The notes: generated by a model from the letters alone, not told the origin. Positions 37,329-46,428 are shown, counted from the first letter of the stretch. The stretch is 64,000 bases of DNA from JBPCMN01 sp013695115 (GCA_051002235.1 JBPCMN010000085.1:1-64000), one strand, 5' to 3'. Numbers and translations: made by a program.

Positions 37329-38504
37329 TCAGGAGGTCGGCGGGCCCTCGACGGGATGGGGCAGGCAGAGGTCGTCGTACTCGGCGATCTGGATCGGCGG
37401 GGCGTTCTCGCCGCAGGCGGGGCAGTTCGGGTCGCGCCGCACCTTGAATGTGCGGAAGCTCTGCTCGAGGGCGTCGTAGGCGAGCAGCCGGCCGTTCAGC
37501 GTCTCGCCGAGTTCGAGGACGATCTTGATCGCCTCGAGGGCCTGGATCGAGCCGATGATGCCGGGGAGCACACCGAGCACGCCGGCCTCGGCGCAGCTGG
37601 GGGCGAGCTCGGCCGGCGGCGGCTCGGGGAGCAGGCAGCGGTAGCAGGGCCCGTTGTACGGGTCGAACACCGTCACCTGGCCCTCGAAGCGGAAGATCGA
37701 GCCGTGCACGACTGGGATCCGCTTCAGCAGCGAAGCGTCGTTGAGCAGGTACCGGGTGGGGAAGTTGTCGGTGCCATCGACGATCACGTCGTAGCCGTCG
37801 ATGATCTCGAGCACGTTGTCGGCGCCGAAGCGCACGTCGTAGGTGACGACGTCGACGTCGGGGTTCAGCGCGGTGAGCGTCTTCTTGGCCGAGTCGACCT
37901 TGCGCTCGCCGATCCGGTCCTCGTTGTGGAGGATCTGGCGCTGGAGGTTCGACGCGTCGACGACGTCCATGTCGACAATGCCGATCGTTCCCACGCCGGC
38001 GGCGGCGAGGTAGAGCGCGGCGGGGGAGCCGAGGCCACCGGCGCCGAGGAGGAGCATCTTGCTCTCGAGCAGCTTCTGCTGGCCGGCTTCGCCCACCTCG
38101 GGGAGGAGGACGTGGCGGTGGTAGCGGTTGCGCTGCTCGGGGCTGAGCACCGCCGGGGTGATCCAGGGCCGGTCCTCGTTCTTCCAGCGCCCGAACCCGC
38201 CGGCCATGGAGACGACGTCGGTGTAGCCGAGCTCCTGGAGCGTCTGGGCTGCGAACGCCGAGCGGGTGCCGCCGGCGCAGTACACGACGACCGGACGCTC
38301 GCGGTCGGGGACCTTGTTCTCGACCTGGCTCTCCAGGTGCCCCCGGGGAATGAAGACCGCCCCGGGGACCGTCCCCTGCTCGAACTCGTCGAGCTCGCGC
38401 ACGTCGAGGAAGGTGGCGTCCCCGAGGCGCGTCTCGGCCTCGGCGGGATCGACCTCACGGATGTCCTTCTTCGCGGCGGCGAGAAGGTCGCGGAAACTGG
38501 CCAT
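37329..38504 (-). CDS. Sulfur-carrier adenylyltransferase with N-terminal rhodanese domain (MoeZ/MoeB-like)
   Basis: 391 aa. Residues ~15-112 are a rhodanese domain with active Cys76 in VYCAGGTRSA. Residues ~125-391 are a ThiF/MoeB E1-like domain with ATP site GAGGLGSPAALYLAAAG (~152-168), a CxxC near 287-290 and a second near 361-364 for zinc. Such proteins adenylate and thiolate ubiquitin-like sulfur carriers for molybdopterin, thiamine or cysteine synthesis. MoeZ and its eukaryotic counterpart MOCS3 have the opposite order, MoeB first and rhodanese last. The swapped order is the odd feature here. Confidence 0.88.
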   Translation of the reverse strand: MASFRDLLAAAKKDIREVDPAEAETRLGDATFLDVRELDEFEQGTVPGAVFIPRGHLESQVENKVPDRERPVVVYCAGGTRSAFAAQTLQELGYTDVVSMAGGFGRWKNEDRPWITPAVLSPEQRNRYHRHVLLPEVGEAGQQKLLESKMLLLGAGGLGSPAALYLAAAGVGTIGIVDMDVVDASNLQRQILHNEDRIGERKVDSAKKTLTALNPDVDVVTYDVRFGADNVLEIIDGYDVIVDGTDNFPTRYLLNDASLLKRIPVVHGSIFRFEGQVTVFDPYNGPCYRCLLPEPPPAELAPSCAEAGVLGVLPGIIGSIQALEAIKIVLELGETLNGRLLAYDALEQSFRTFKVRRDPNCPACGENAPPIQIAEYDDLCLPHPVEGPPTS

Positions 38505-38513
38505 ACAGGTGAA

Positions 38514-38519
38514 ATGCTA
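38514..38519 (-). promoter_or_regulatory. Predicted -10 box (TAGCAT) for the rhodanese-MoeB gene
   Basis: TAnnnT on the minus strand, 9 nt before ATG 38504, no ribosome site. Confidence 0.5.
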
Positions 38520-38608
38520 CCGCGTGGGTCGGGTATTCCACACGGCTTGCCGCATGTCCAGGCGACGGCCGCGCTGCGGAACAAGAATGGCGGGAGAGAG
38601 GGGAAACC

Positions 38609-39346
38609 GTGGATCTCGTAGGGATCGACATCGGCGGGACCGGCATCAAGGGCGCGCCGGTCGACGTGGCGCGGGGGGTCCTGACAGCCGACCGTCTCCG
38701 CCTCCTGACGCCCCAGCCGGCCGTGCCCGAGGCGGTGGCCAAGGTTGTCGCCGAGGTCGTGGGGCACTTCCCGGCCGACGGGCCGGTGGGCGTGACCTTC
38801 CCGGCGGTGATCCGCCGGGGCCGGGCCGAGTCCGCCGCCCACGTCGACAAGAGCTGGATCGGTGAAGACGTCGCCGCCCGCCTGGGCGACGCCGCCGGCC
38901 GGCCGGTCGTGGTGCTCAACGACGCCGACGCCGCCGGGCTGGCGGAGATGCGATTCGGTGCCGGGAACGGGCGCGGCGGCCTGGTCGTGATGGTGACCCT
39001 CGGGACCGGGATCGGCACCGCGATGTTCATCGACGGCACCCTCGTGCCCAACACCGAGCTCGGCCACCTCGAGCTCGACGGGCGGGAGGCGGAGAAGCGT
39101 GCCGCCGAGTCGGTGCGCGAGCGTAAGGGCCTGAGCTGGTCGAAGTGGGGGAACCGGGTCGACGCGTACCTCCGCCACGTGGAGATGCTCCTGTCGCCCG
39201 ACCTCTTCATCATCGGCGGCGGCGTGAGCAAGAAGTCGACGAAGTTCTTCCCGTACCTGCATACGAAGGCCGAGATCGTGCCTGCCCAGCTGCTCAACGA
39301 GGCCGGGATCGTCGGCGCCGCGGTCGCGGCCGCCGAAGCGCGCTAA
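38609..39346 (+). CDS. ppgK: Polyphosphate glucokinase (ROK family)
   Basis: 245 aa from GTG 38609 behind a GAGAGAGGGG ribosome site. Phosphate-binding GIDIGGTGIKGAPVD at the N-terminus, LNDADAAGLAEMRFGAG, and TLGTGIGTAMF are the ROK/PpgK landmarks, with NTELGHLELDGREAE characteristic of the polyphosphate/ATP glucokinases of Actinobacteria. It phosphorylates glucose using polyphosphate (or ATP) in the cytoplasm. Its end overlaps the convergent methyltransferase gene by four bases. Confidence 0.92.
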   Translation: MDLVGIDIGGTGIKGAPVDVARGVLTADRLRLLTPQPAVPEAVAKVVAEVVGHFPADGPVGVTFPAVIRRGRAESAAHVDKSWIGEDVAARLGDAAGRPVVVLNDADAAGLAEMRFGAGNGRGGLVVMVTLGTGIGTAMFIDGTLVPNTELGHLELDGREAEKRAAESVRERKGLSWSKWGNRVDAYLRHVEMLLSPDLFIIGGGVSKKSTKFFPYLHTKAEIVPAQLLNEAGIVGAAVAAAEAR

Positions 39347-40152
39347 CTCCGGCGGCGGGCGCGCAGCGCCCGCTTCATCATCCTCACCGGCGGGCCCAGC
39401 GGCGTCCGGGCCAGTCGATCTCTCAGGCTGAGGGGCGCTTCCGGGAGCGGTGGCGGGATGCGGACCGGCCCGAAGCGGCCCTTGGCGAGGATCAGGATGA
39501 ACTCCGAATCGTCCGGTCGTTCAGGCGGCGCGAACACAACGATCTCGAAATCGAGCCCAACCTTCTGGCGTGCCGCCACGAAGAAGTCGAGGAACGTGTC
39601 CGCCTGCCAGCAGTGGAAATGGATGCTGTACTCCTCGGCCATGAGCCGCTCGGCATGCGTCTCGGGATCGTTCTCGTTGCGCATCACGTTGCGGGCCCAG
39701 TCGACGTAGTGCTCTCGGCGGGTGGTGTCGGTCCCTTCGTCGTGCTCGCGCAGCAGGTGCTCGACCGTCGTGAGCTCGCGCGTCCGGTCGAATGTGCTCC
39801 GCTGCTCCGGGATGGCGAGGTAGGCCACACCGCCGGGCTTGAGCACGCGTTCGAACGTGAGCAACGTCGCGATCGGGTCTTCCACGTGCTCGACGAGGTG
39901 GTTGGCGATGACGAAGTCGACGGACTCGTCGTCGATGCAGGCCAGGTTGACCGCGTCACCGACGAGATCGACCGGCGTCAGCCGCGCGCCGGCGAGCTCC
40001 GGGTAGTGCCGGCGTTGTTCCTCGAGGGTCAGCCGGTCGACGTATCGGACGCGGGCAGTGTCGGGAACCCAGAGGGGGTGGTCGAGCGCGCCGACCTCGA
40101 TGCCGTCCCCCTGGAGCCAGGCCGCCAGCAGACGGCGCTTCGGGTCACGCAC
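39343..40152 (-). CDS. SAM-dependent methyltransferase
   Basis: 269 aa. The start MRDPKRRLLAAWLQGDGIEVGAL replaces the usual GxGxG with GIEVGA, followed by FVIANHLVEHVEDP and LKPGGVAYLAIPE, typical of class I methyltransferases beside glycosyltransferases. A C-terminal basic tail (MMKRALRARRRS) is seen. It begins three bases after the sirtuin stop, so it is in the sirtuin transcript although it resembles the glycan methyltransferases of this window. Substrate unknown. Confidence 0.8.
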   Translation of the reverse strand: MRDPKRRLLAAWLQGDGIEVGALDHPLWVPDTARVRYVDRLTLEEQRRHYPELAGARLTPVDLVGDAVNLACIDDESVDFVIANHLVEHVEDPIATLLTFERVLKPGGVAYLAIPEQRSTFDRTRELTTVEHLLREHDEGTDTTRREHYVDWARNVMRNENDPETHAERLMAEEYSIHFHCWQADTFLDFFVAARQKVGLDFEIVVFAPPERPDDSEFILILAKGRFGPVRIPPPLPEAPLSLRDRLARTPLGPPVRMMKRALRARRRS

Positions 40153-40154
40153 GT

Positions 40155-40907
40155 TCAGACGAGTTCCGCGAGCTTCGGGAGCACGACGCCGAGCTGGTCG
40201 CGCACCACCGCGTCGGCGTAGCGGTCGAACGGGGTCGGCTCGGCGTTCATGACCACGAGGCGGGCACCCGCGCCCAACGCGACCTCGGGAAGCGCGGCCG
40301 CCGGGTAGACGCCCAGCGACGAGCCGATCGCCAGGAACAGGTCGGAGCCGGCGGCGGCCCGCTGAGAGCGCTCCAGGTCCTCGACCACCAGGTTCTCGCC
40401 GAAGGAGATGGTCGCCGACTTCAAGATGCCGCCGCAGCCGTGGCAGCGGGGGTCGTCTTCACCGGCGAGGACGCGCTCGAGCGCCTCCTCCATCGGCGCC
40501 CGCCAGGTGCACCCCAGGCACTTGACCTCGCGCACGTTCCCGTGAATCTCCACGATGATCTCGGGCGACGAGCCCGCCCGGTGGTGGAGCCCGTCGATGT
40601 TCTGAGTGACGATCGTGTGCAGCGCCGCCTTCTTCTCCAGATCGGCGATCGCCCGGTGCCCGGAGTTGGGCTCGGCGTCCCACAACGGGCTCTCGACCCG
40701 GTTGCGCCACGCCTTCTTCCGCACCTCGGGATCGCCGACGTAGTACTGGAGCGTGGCCGTCTTCTCGGCGTCGGGGTTCTTGGTCCAGACGCCTTGGGGC
40801 CCGCGGAAGTCGGGGATGCCCGACTCGGTCGAGATCCCCGCTCCGGTGAGGATCACGATGCGCTGGGCGCGCCGGATGGAGTCGGCGATGGTGTCGAGGT
40901 CGTCCAC
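40155..40907 (-). CDS. NAD-dependent protein deacylase (sirtuin)
   Basis: 250 aa from GTG 40907. All sirtuin marks are present: GAGISTESGIPDFRG, TQNIDGLHHRAG, the catalytic His in EIHGN, four zinc cysteines (KCLGC and RCHGC) and GSSLGVYPAA. It removes acyl groups from lysines of cytoplasmic enzymes such as acyl-CoA synthetases. It heads a two-gene transcript with a methyltransferase. No Tyr/Arg pair typical of desuccinylases was noted in the YYVGDPEVRKKAW region. Confidence 0.93.
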   Translation of the reverse strand: MDDLDTIADSIRRAQRIVILTGAGISTESGIPDFRGPQGVWTKNPDAEKTATLQYYVGDPEVRKKAWRNRVESPLWDAEPNSGHRAIADLEKKAALHTIVTQNIDGLHHRAGSSPEIIVEIHGNVREVKCLGCTWRAPMEEALERVLAGEDDPRCHGCGGILKSATISFGENLVVEDLERSQRAAAGSDLFLAIGSSLGVYPAAALPEVALGAGARLVVMNAEPTPFDRYADAVVRDQLGVVLPKLAELV

Positions 40908-40913
40908 GCCGGA

Positions 40914-40919
40914 AGATTA
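40914..40919 (-). promoter_or_regulatory. Predicted -10 box (TAATCT) for the sirtuin gene
   Basis: TAnnnT on the minus strand, 6 nt before GTG 40907, no ribosome site. Confidence 0.5.
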
Positions 40920-40985
40920 CGCGTCCCCGATGCTTGTGTTGTGAGGTCACCGAATGGGCGTCCCCGCAACACGAGAACCTGGGGT

Positions 40986-41591
40986 TCAGGCGGCGGTGTC
41001 GGGGACGGACGCTTCGACGGACTCGCGGTGGCGCTCGTACGCCCACCGGGCGCTCTCGTGGCAGATCGACGGGTGGAAGCCGGTGGCGTGCAGCACCCGC
41101 TCGACGTGGTCGGCGTCGTCGCCCTGCTCGAGCAGCGTGACCGCCAGCCGGCGCGCCCGGCCCCGCGCCGTGGTGAGCGGGCCCTGGGCCAGTTGGGTCT
41201 CGGCCCACTCCGCGTGCGCGACCTGGAGCTCGAGCGGGAGGCGGCGCACGTGCCGGACGTTGATCGGCGGGAGGTTGCGCCGCACTGCCACCGTGCCCCG
41301 GCCGTCGTCGCAGGCGAGGTCGAACTGAGCCAGGCGGGCCAGCGAGCGCACCAACGGCGAGCTGTTCCCCTCGCGCTGCCCGAGACCGAGGGCCTGGGAG
41401 GTGTCGGCGACCGTGAGCTCGAGGCCCTCGGGCCGTTCGTCGAAGCGCTGAGCCAGGTGGCGCAGGAGCAGCAGCGCGGTCGGCCCGAGCGTGGGCAGCC
41501 AGAAAGTCTCGACGTAGAGGGAGCGGGGATCGTGGCCCAGGGTGTCGATGACGGGGTCGGGCCAGGGCTGGATCGTGAGGCTGGCGGGCAT
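40986..41591 (-). CDS. Conserved-looking hypothetical protein, possible winged-helix
   Basis: 201 aa from ATG 41591 with GGAGGGA ribosome site. No family is recognised. The pattern from LGPTALLLLRHLAQRF through TVADTSQALGLG to SPLVRSLARLAQFDLA resembles a winged-helix domain (~30-100), followed by a helical part rich in Arg/His ending HPSICHESARWAYERHR. No signal or membrane segment is seen. It has its own well-formed promoter upstream, unlike most genes here, so it may be regulated separately. A DNA-binding role is only a guess. Confidence 0.75.
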   Translation of the reverse strand: MPASLTIQPWPDPVIDTLGHDPRSLYVETFWLPTLGPTALLLLRHLAQRFDERPEGLELTVADTSQALGLGQREGNSSPLVRSLARLAQFDLACDDGRGTVAVRRNLPPINVRHVRRLPLELQVAHAEWAETQLAQGPLTTARGRARRLAVTLLEQGDDADHVERVLHATGFHPSICHESARWAYERHRESVEASVPDTAA

Positions 41592-41644
41592 GGTTCCCTC
41601 CGCGGATCTCGGGGTGCGGGGGGAAGTGAGACTAGCTGTGACAG

Positions 41645-41673
41645 ATTGTATAGAAGTGCCTGAGCCGGGTCAA
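41645..41673 (-). promoter_or_regulatory. Sigma70/SigA-type promoter before the 201-aa gene
   Basis: On the minus strand TTGACC (-35, 41668-41673), a 17-base spacer and TACAAT (-10, 41645-41650). The transcript would start near 41638, giving a ~45-base leader with a good ribosome site. The block is AT-richer than its surroundings and abuts the end of the GGDEF-EAL gene. Confidence 0.65.
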
Positions 41674-41677
41674 GCGG

Positions 41678-43012
41678 CTAATCGGCGCCCAGGCCCGCCC
41701 AGGTCCCGAGGGTCTCGACCGGCCGCTCGCCCAGGTCGATCGCGGGGTGCGGCTCGGCAAAGAGGAAGCCTTGGGCGAACTCGCATCCGAGCGTGCGCAG
41801 CTCAGCCAGCTGGGCCGGCGACTCCACGCCCTCGGCGATCGCGGTCAGCCCGAGAGCGTGGGCGAGGCTCACGCAGGCGGTGGCGAGCGCGGTGTCCTCG
41901 GCGTCGCGGCCGAGCCCGTCGACGAAGGTCTGGTCGACCTTCAGCGCCTCGACCGGGAGTCGCTTGAGGTAGCTCAGCGACGAGTACCCGGTCCCGAAGT
42001 CGTCGATCGCGATGTGCACACCCTGGCCCTGGAGCGCCTGGAGCACACCGATCGCCGACTCGGCGTCGACCATCAGCGTGTTCTCGGTGATCTCGAGCCA
42101 CACCGAGTCGGGGTGCACGCCGGTGTCCCGGACGATGCGGGCGACATCGTCGGGGAGCGTCGGCTCGGCCAGCTGGCGTGGCGACAGGTTCACACTGATC
42201 GTGAGCGGGGGCGCCGGCGCGGCCTCCTCCTGCCAGCGAGCCGTCTGCCGACAGGCCTCCTCCAGCACCCAGGCGCCGATCGGGACGATGAGCCCGGTCG
42301 TCTCCGCCAGCCCGATGAACTCTCCCGGCGCGACCAGACCACGCTCGGGGTGCCGCCAGCGCAGCAGCGCCTCGAAGCCGGTCACACCGCCTCGCTCCAG
42401 GTCGATTACCGGTTGGAAGTAGACGGCGAACTCGCCCCGCTCCAACGCGCGGCGCAGGGCGCTCCCCGTGCGGAGGTCGTCGACGGCGCCCTCCCGGGTC
42501 CGGCCGTCGAAGAGCTCGAACCGGGCGCGCCCCCGGTCCTTGGCCCGCCACATCGCGGTGTCGGCGTCGCGAACGAGCGCCGGCGCCGTCGCCCCCGGGC
42601 CCGAGGTGGCGATGCCGATGCTGGCGGTCACGAAGACCTCGCCGTCCTCGAGCATGACGGGACGCGAGATCTGGTCGGTGATCTCCGCCGCCAGCTCGTG
42701 GGCGTGGTCGGCGTCCCCGACCTCCTCGCACAGCACCAGGAACTCGTCGCCTCCGAGCCGGGCCAGGGTGTCGCTCGGGCGCAGCGCCCACAGCAGCCGC
42801 TGGGCGATTGTCTCGAGCAGGCCGTCGCCGGCTTCGTGCCCGAGCGCGTCGTTGACCATCTTGAAGTGGTCGAGTCCGATGACGAGGACCGCGACTCGCT
42901 TTTCCCCGGCGCCGCGATCGAGCGATGCCCCCACGCGGTCGACGAAGTCGACGCGGTCGGGCAGGCCGGTCAGAGGATCGCGGCTCGGGCGGGTCGCATG
43001 AGCGTCGGTCAT
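41678..43012 (-). CDS. GGDEF-EAL protein (cyclic-di-GMP metabolism)
   Basis: 444 aa from ATG 43012. GGDEF domain (~8-170) with intact GGDEF and an RxxD inhibitory site (RPSD) five residues before it. EAL domain (~180-430) with FEALLRW, EITEN, DDFGTGYSS, KVDQTF and AEGVE, all needed for phosphodiesterase activity. Both halves look active, so net direction cannot be predicted. No sensor domain or membrane segment is seen. A TAGGTT -10-like box at 43067-43072 would give a leader of ~50 bases. Confidence 0.93.
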   Translation of the reverse strand: MTDAHATRPSRDPLTGLPDRVDFVDRVGASLDRGAGEKRVAVLVIGLDHFKMVNDALGHEAGDGLLETIAQRLLWALRPSDTLARLGGDEFLVLCEEVGDADHAHELAAEITDQISRPVMLEDGEVFVTASIGIATSGPGATAPALVRDADTAMWRAKDRGRARFELFDGRTREGAVDDLRTGSALRRALERGEFAVYFQPVIDLERGGVTGFEALLRWRHPERGLVAPGEFIGLAETTGLIVPIGAWVLEEACRQTARWQEEAAPAPPLTISVNLSPRQLAEPTLPDDVARIVRDTGVHPDSVWLEITENTLMVDAESAIGVLQALQGQGVHIAIDDFGTGYSSLSYLKRLPVEALKVDQTFVDGLGRDAEDTALATACVSLAHALGLTAIAEGVESPAQLAELRTLGCEFAQGFLFAEPHPAIDLGERPVETLGTWAGLGAD

Positions 43013-43065
43013 GGATGTCCTGGGCCCAGAAAGGGCCCGGTCGGACTCCGCCCGAGGAGGGAAAC

Positions 43066-44040
43066 CTACCCGGTGGTACCCCGAAACGCGCGGAGCATCT
43101 CCTGGGCCGCGGCGGTGGGACTCACCGTCCCTGCTGCCACCTCCCGCTCGAGCCCCTCCGCCAGAGCAGCCACCTGCTCGTCGCCCCGCAACGACTCGAG
43201 CAGGCTCTCCGACACCTCGGCCCACATCCACTCGCGGGCCTGCTCGGATCGGCGCCGCTCGAGCGCGCCCGACTCGCCCATCGACGCCTGGAACTCCTCG
43301 ACCGCCCGCCACAGGTCGTCCACGCCCCGCCCCTCGAGCGCCGACACCAGCAGCACCCGCGGCTCCCACTCCGGCGTCCGCGGTCGCACGAGCCGCAGCG
43401 CGCTCGCGTAGTCGGCCGCGACCGCCTTGGCCACGGCGGCGAGCTCGCCGTCGGCCTTGTTCACCACGACGATGTCGGCCAGCTCGATGACCCCGCGCTT
43501 GATGCCCTGGAGCTCGTCACCGGCTCCCGGCGCCAGCACGAGCACGAACACGTCGACCATGTCCGCCACCGCGGCCTCGGACTGTCCCACCCCCACCGTC
43601 TCGACGAGCACCACGTCGAACCCGGCTGCTTCGCACAGCAACATCGCCTCCCGGGTGCGCCGCGCCACCCCGCCGAGGGTGCGCCCGGTCGGCGACGGCC
43701 GGACGAACGCGGCATCCCGGCGGGTGAGCTCGCCCATGCGGGTCTTGTCGCCCAGGATCGATCCCCCGCTGCGGCCGCTCGAGGGGTCCACGGCCAGCAC
43801 CGCGACCCGATGGCCCCGGTCGACCAGGTAGAGCCCGAGGGCCTCGATGAACGTCGACTTGCCCGCGCCCGGCGTCCCCGAGATGCCCACCCGTACCGAC
43901 CCGCCGGTGTGCGGCAGCACCTCGTCGAGCAACTCGGTGGCCTCGGCCCGGTGGTCGGGCCGGGTCGACTCGACCAGCGTGATCGCCCGCGCCAGCGCGC
44001 GCCGGTCGCCGGCGAGGACCTGCCGGGCCAGATCGCTCAA
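43066..44040 (-). CDS. meaB: Methylmalonyl-CoA mutase-associated GTPase MeaB
   Basis: 324 aa from TTG 44040, which overlaps the mutase stop (TTGA). G3E-family P-loop: SGTPGAGKSTF, then VDPSSGRSGGSILGDKTRM, ETVGVGQSE and NKAD for guanine recognition. It loads adenosylcobalamin onto the mutase and ejects damaged cofactor. No ATG or GTG lies near in frame, so the TTG start is likely. Length fits MeaB/ArgK proteins. Confidence 0.93.
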   Translation of the reverse strand: MSDLARQVLAGDRRALARAITLVESTRPDHRAEATELLDEVLPHTGGSVRVGISGTPGAGKSTFIEALGLYLVDRGHRVAVLAVDPSSGRSGGSILGDKTRMGELTRRDAAFVRPSPTGRTLGGVARRTREAMLLCEAAGFDVVLVETVGVGQSEAAVADMVDVFVLVLAPGAGDELQGIKRGVIELADIVVVNKADGELAAVAKAVAADYASALRLVRPRTPEWEPRVLLVSALEGRGVDDLWRAVEEFQASMGESGALERRRSEQAREWMWAEVSESLLESLRGDEQVAALAEGLEREVAAGTVSPTAAAQEMLRAFRGTTG

Positions 44041-46190
44041 CGGTTGCGCAGCAGCTGGAGGATCTCGGCCGCGGCCTTGGGGATGTTGGTGCCGGGGCCG
44101 TACACCGCGCTGACGCCCGACTCCAGCAGGAAGTCGTAGTCGTGAGGCGGGATCACCCCGCCGCATACGACCAGGATGTCGTCGCCCCCCTGCTTGCGGA
44201 GCTCGGCGATCAGCTCGGGCACGAGTGTCTTGTGCCCGGCGGCCTGGCTCGACACGCCCACGACATGGACGTCGTTCTCGATCGCGTCGCGGGCGGCTTC
44301 TTCCGGCGTCTGGAACAGCGGGCCAACGTCGACGTCGAAGCCGATGTCGGCGAACGCAGTGGCGATGACCTTCGCGCCGCGGTCGTGGCCGTCCTGGCCG
44401 AGCTTGACGACCAGCATGCGGGGCCGGCGACCCTCTTCCTTCGCGAACTCGTCGATCTCGCGGCGCACCCGCTCGTAGCCTTCGTCGCCCTCGTAGGCGG
44501 AGCCGTACACACCGCTGATGCTACGGACGGTCGCGCGGTGGCGCGAGAACACCTCCTCGAGCGCGTCGGAGATTTCACCGACCGTCGCCCGCGCTCTGGT
44601 GGCCTCGACTGCGAGCTCGAGGAGGTTGGCGTCTCCGGCCGCGCCTTCGGTGAGGCGCTGAAGCGTCTCCCGGACCCGTGGTTCGTCCCGGGTCGACCGG
44701 ACGCGCTCGAGCCGCTCGATCTGGCTGAGCCGTACCTCGGTGTTGTCGACGTCACGGAGCTCGAAGTCGTGGAGCTCTTCGTCGAGGCGGTACTTGTTGA
44801 CGCCGACCACCACCTCCTCACCCCGGTCGATGCGCGCCTGGCGCCGGGCCGCGCTCTCCTCGATGCGCAACTTGGGCATGCCCGACTCGACCGCCTTGGT
44901 CATGCCGCCGAGCTCCTCGACCTCCTCGATCAGCTTCCACGCCTCGTTGGCCAGCGACTGGGTCAGGCCCTCGACGTAGTAGCTGCCGCCGAGCGGGTCG
45001 ACCACGTGGGGGATGCCGGTCTCCTCGGCCAGGATCAGCTGGGTGTTGCGGGCGATCCGAGCGGCGGTCTCGCTGGGCAGCGCGAGGGCCTCGTCGAACG
45101 AATTGGTGTGCAGGCTCTGGGTGCCGCCGAGGACCGCCGCCAGCGCCTCGAACGCGGTCCGCACAATGTTGTTGTACGGATCCTGCTCGGTGAGCGAGAC
45201 CCCCGACGTCTGGCAGTGGGTTCGCAGCATGAGCGAGCTCGGCTTCTTCGGCCCGAACTCCCGGATGACCTTCGACCACAGCAGCCGGGCCGCCCGCAGC
45301 TTGGCGACCTCCATGAAGAAGTTCATGCCGATCGCAAAGAAGAAGGACAGCCGGCCGGCGAAGGCGTCGATGTCGAGGCCGCGGCCGGTGGCGACACGCA
45401 CGTACTCCATGCCGTCGGCGATCGTGAACGCCAGCTCCTGCACCGCGGTCGCGCCCGCCTCCTGCATGTGGTAGCCGGAGATCGAGATGGAGTTGAACTT
45501 CGGCATCTCTTTCGCCGTGTACTCGATGATGTCGGCGACGATCCGCATGCTCGGCTCGGGCGGGTAGATGTAGGTGTTGCGGACCATGAACTCCTTGAGG
45601 ATGTCGTTCTGGATGGTCCCGGCGAGCTGGTCGCGGGAGACGCCCTGCTCCTCGGCGGCGACGATGTAGCCCGCGAGCACGGGCAGGACGGCGCCGTTCA
45701 TCGTCATCGACACCGTCATCTGGTCGAGCGGAATGCCGTCGAACAGGATCTTCATGTCCTCGACCGAGTCGATGGCGACGCCCGCCTTGCCGACGTCGCC
45801 CACGACGCGGGGGTGGTCGCTGTCGTACCCGCGGTGGGTGGCGAGGTCGAATGCCACCGACAGGCCCATCTGGCCGGCGGCGAGGTTGCGCCGGTAGAAG
45901 GCGTTTGACTCCTCGGCGGTCGAGAACCCGGCGTACTGGCGGATCGTCCACGGGCGGTTGGCGTACATGGTCGCCCGGATGCCGCGCAGGAACGGCTCGA
46001 ACCCCGGCAGCGTGTCGACGGCCTCGAGGCCCTCGAGGTCGGCGGCGGTGTAGAGGGGCTTGACCGGGATGCCCTCGGGTGTCTCCCAGGTCAGCTCGTC
46101 GGGATCACGCTTGGTCTCCCGCTGCGCCAGCGCGCGCCAGTCGGGAAGGGTTGGCCGGGAGGAGTCGGTGGGCTTGCGGGATTCGCCCAT
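44037..46190 (-). CDS. Methylmalonyl-CoA mutase, large subunit-like
   Basis: 717 aa. The TIM-barrel half (~30-560) contains RPWTIRQYAGF and RTHCQTSGVSLTEQDPYNN; the cobalamin domain (~580-717) contains GQDGHDRG with the cobalt-ligand His near residue 600 and GGVIPPHDYDFL. It interconverts methylmalonyl-CoA and succinyl-CoA with adenosylcobalamin. No separate small subunit gene is adjacent, so it probably works as a homodimer like the human and M. extorquens-type single-chain enzymes. MeaB follows directly. Confidence 0.94.
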   Translation of the reverse strand: MGESRKPTDSSRPTLPDWRALAQRETKRDPDELTWETPEGIPVKPLYTAADLEGLEAVDTLPGFEPFLRGIRATMYANRPWTIRQYAGFSTAEESNAFYRRNLAAGQMGLSVAFDLATHRGYDSDHPRVVGDVGKAGVAIDSVEDMKILFDGIPLDQMTVSMTMNGAVLPVLAGYIVAAEEQGVSRDQLAGTIQNDILKEFMVRNTYIYPPEPSMRIVADIIEYTAKEMPKFNSISISGYHMQEAGATAVQELAFTIADGMEYVRVATGRGLDIDAFAGRLSFFFAIGMNFFMEVAKLRAARLLWSKVIREFGPKKPSSLMLRTHCQTSGVSLTEQDPYNNIVRTAFEALAAVLGGTQSLHTNSFDEALALPSETAARIARNTQLILAEETGIPHVVDPLGGSYYVEGLTQSLANEAWKLIEEVEELGGMTKAVESGMPKLRIEESAARRQARIDRGEEVVVGVNKYRLDEELHDFELRDVDNTEVRLSQIERLERVRSTRDEPRVRETLQRLTEGAAGDANLLELAVEATRARATVGEISDALEEVFSRHRATVRSISGVYGSAYEGDEGYERVRREIDEFAKEEGRRPRMLVVKLGQDGHDRGAKVIATAFADIGFDVDVGPLFQTPEEAARDAIENDVHVVGVSSQAAGHKTLVPELIAELRKQGGDDILVVCGGVIPPHDYDFLLESGVSAVYGPGTNIPKAAAEILQLLRNR

Positions 46191-46200
46191 GCGCCGGTTC

Positions 46201-46206
46201 AGGGTA
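46201..46206 (-). promoter_or_regulatory. Predicted -10 box (TACCCT) for the mutase-meaB operon
   Basis: TAnnnT on the minus strand, 10 nt before ATG 46190, with no ribosome site. Confidence 0.45.
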
Positions 46207-46236
46207 CCGGCGGGTGCGCCCTCGACTCGCCTTGGG

Positions 46237-46428
46237 CTAGCTCGCCTTCGGCAGCTCGGGGTCGGGGCCGGCCGCCCGCTCGAGGGCGGCGCGGGCCTGG
46301 GCGACGCCGCGGCGGCCGACGGTGCGGGCGCGGGCGTCGAGCTTCCACTCGGGCCAGCGGACCGCCCGGCGACCGGTGCGGCCGCCCGCCTGGCGGGGGG
46401 TGTCGACGAGGCGCAGTTGCGTGCTCAC
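46237..46428 (-). CDS. Small basic hypothetical protein
   Basis: 63 aa from GTG 46428. Rich in Arg/Ala with a conserved-looking core (RRAVRWPEWKLDARAR) and a helical tail; no membrane segment or signal. It fills the gap between the mutase operon and a dispersed repeat. No strong ribosome site or TAnnnT box is visible at its start, so it is a tentative gene. Confidence 0.4.
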   Translation of the reverse strand: MSTQLRLVDTPRQAGGRTGRRAVRWPEWKLDARARTVGRRGVAQARAALERAAGPDPELPKAS

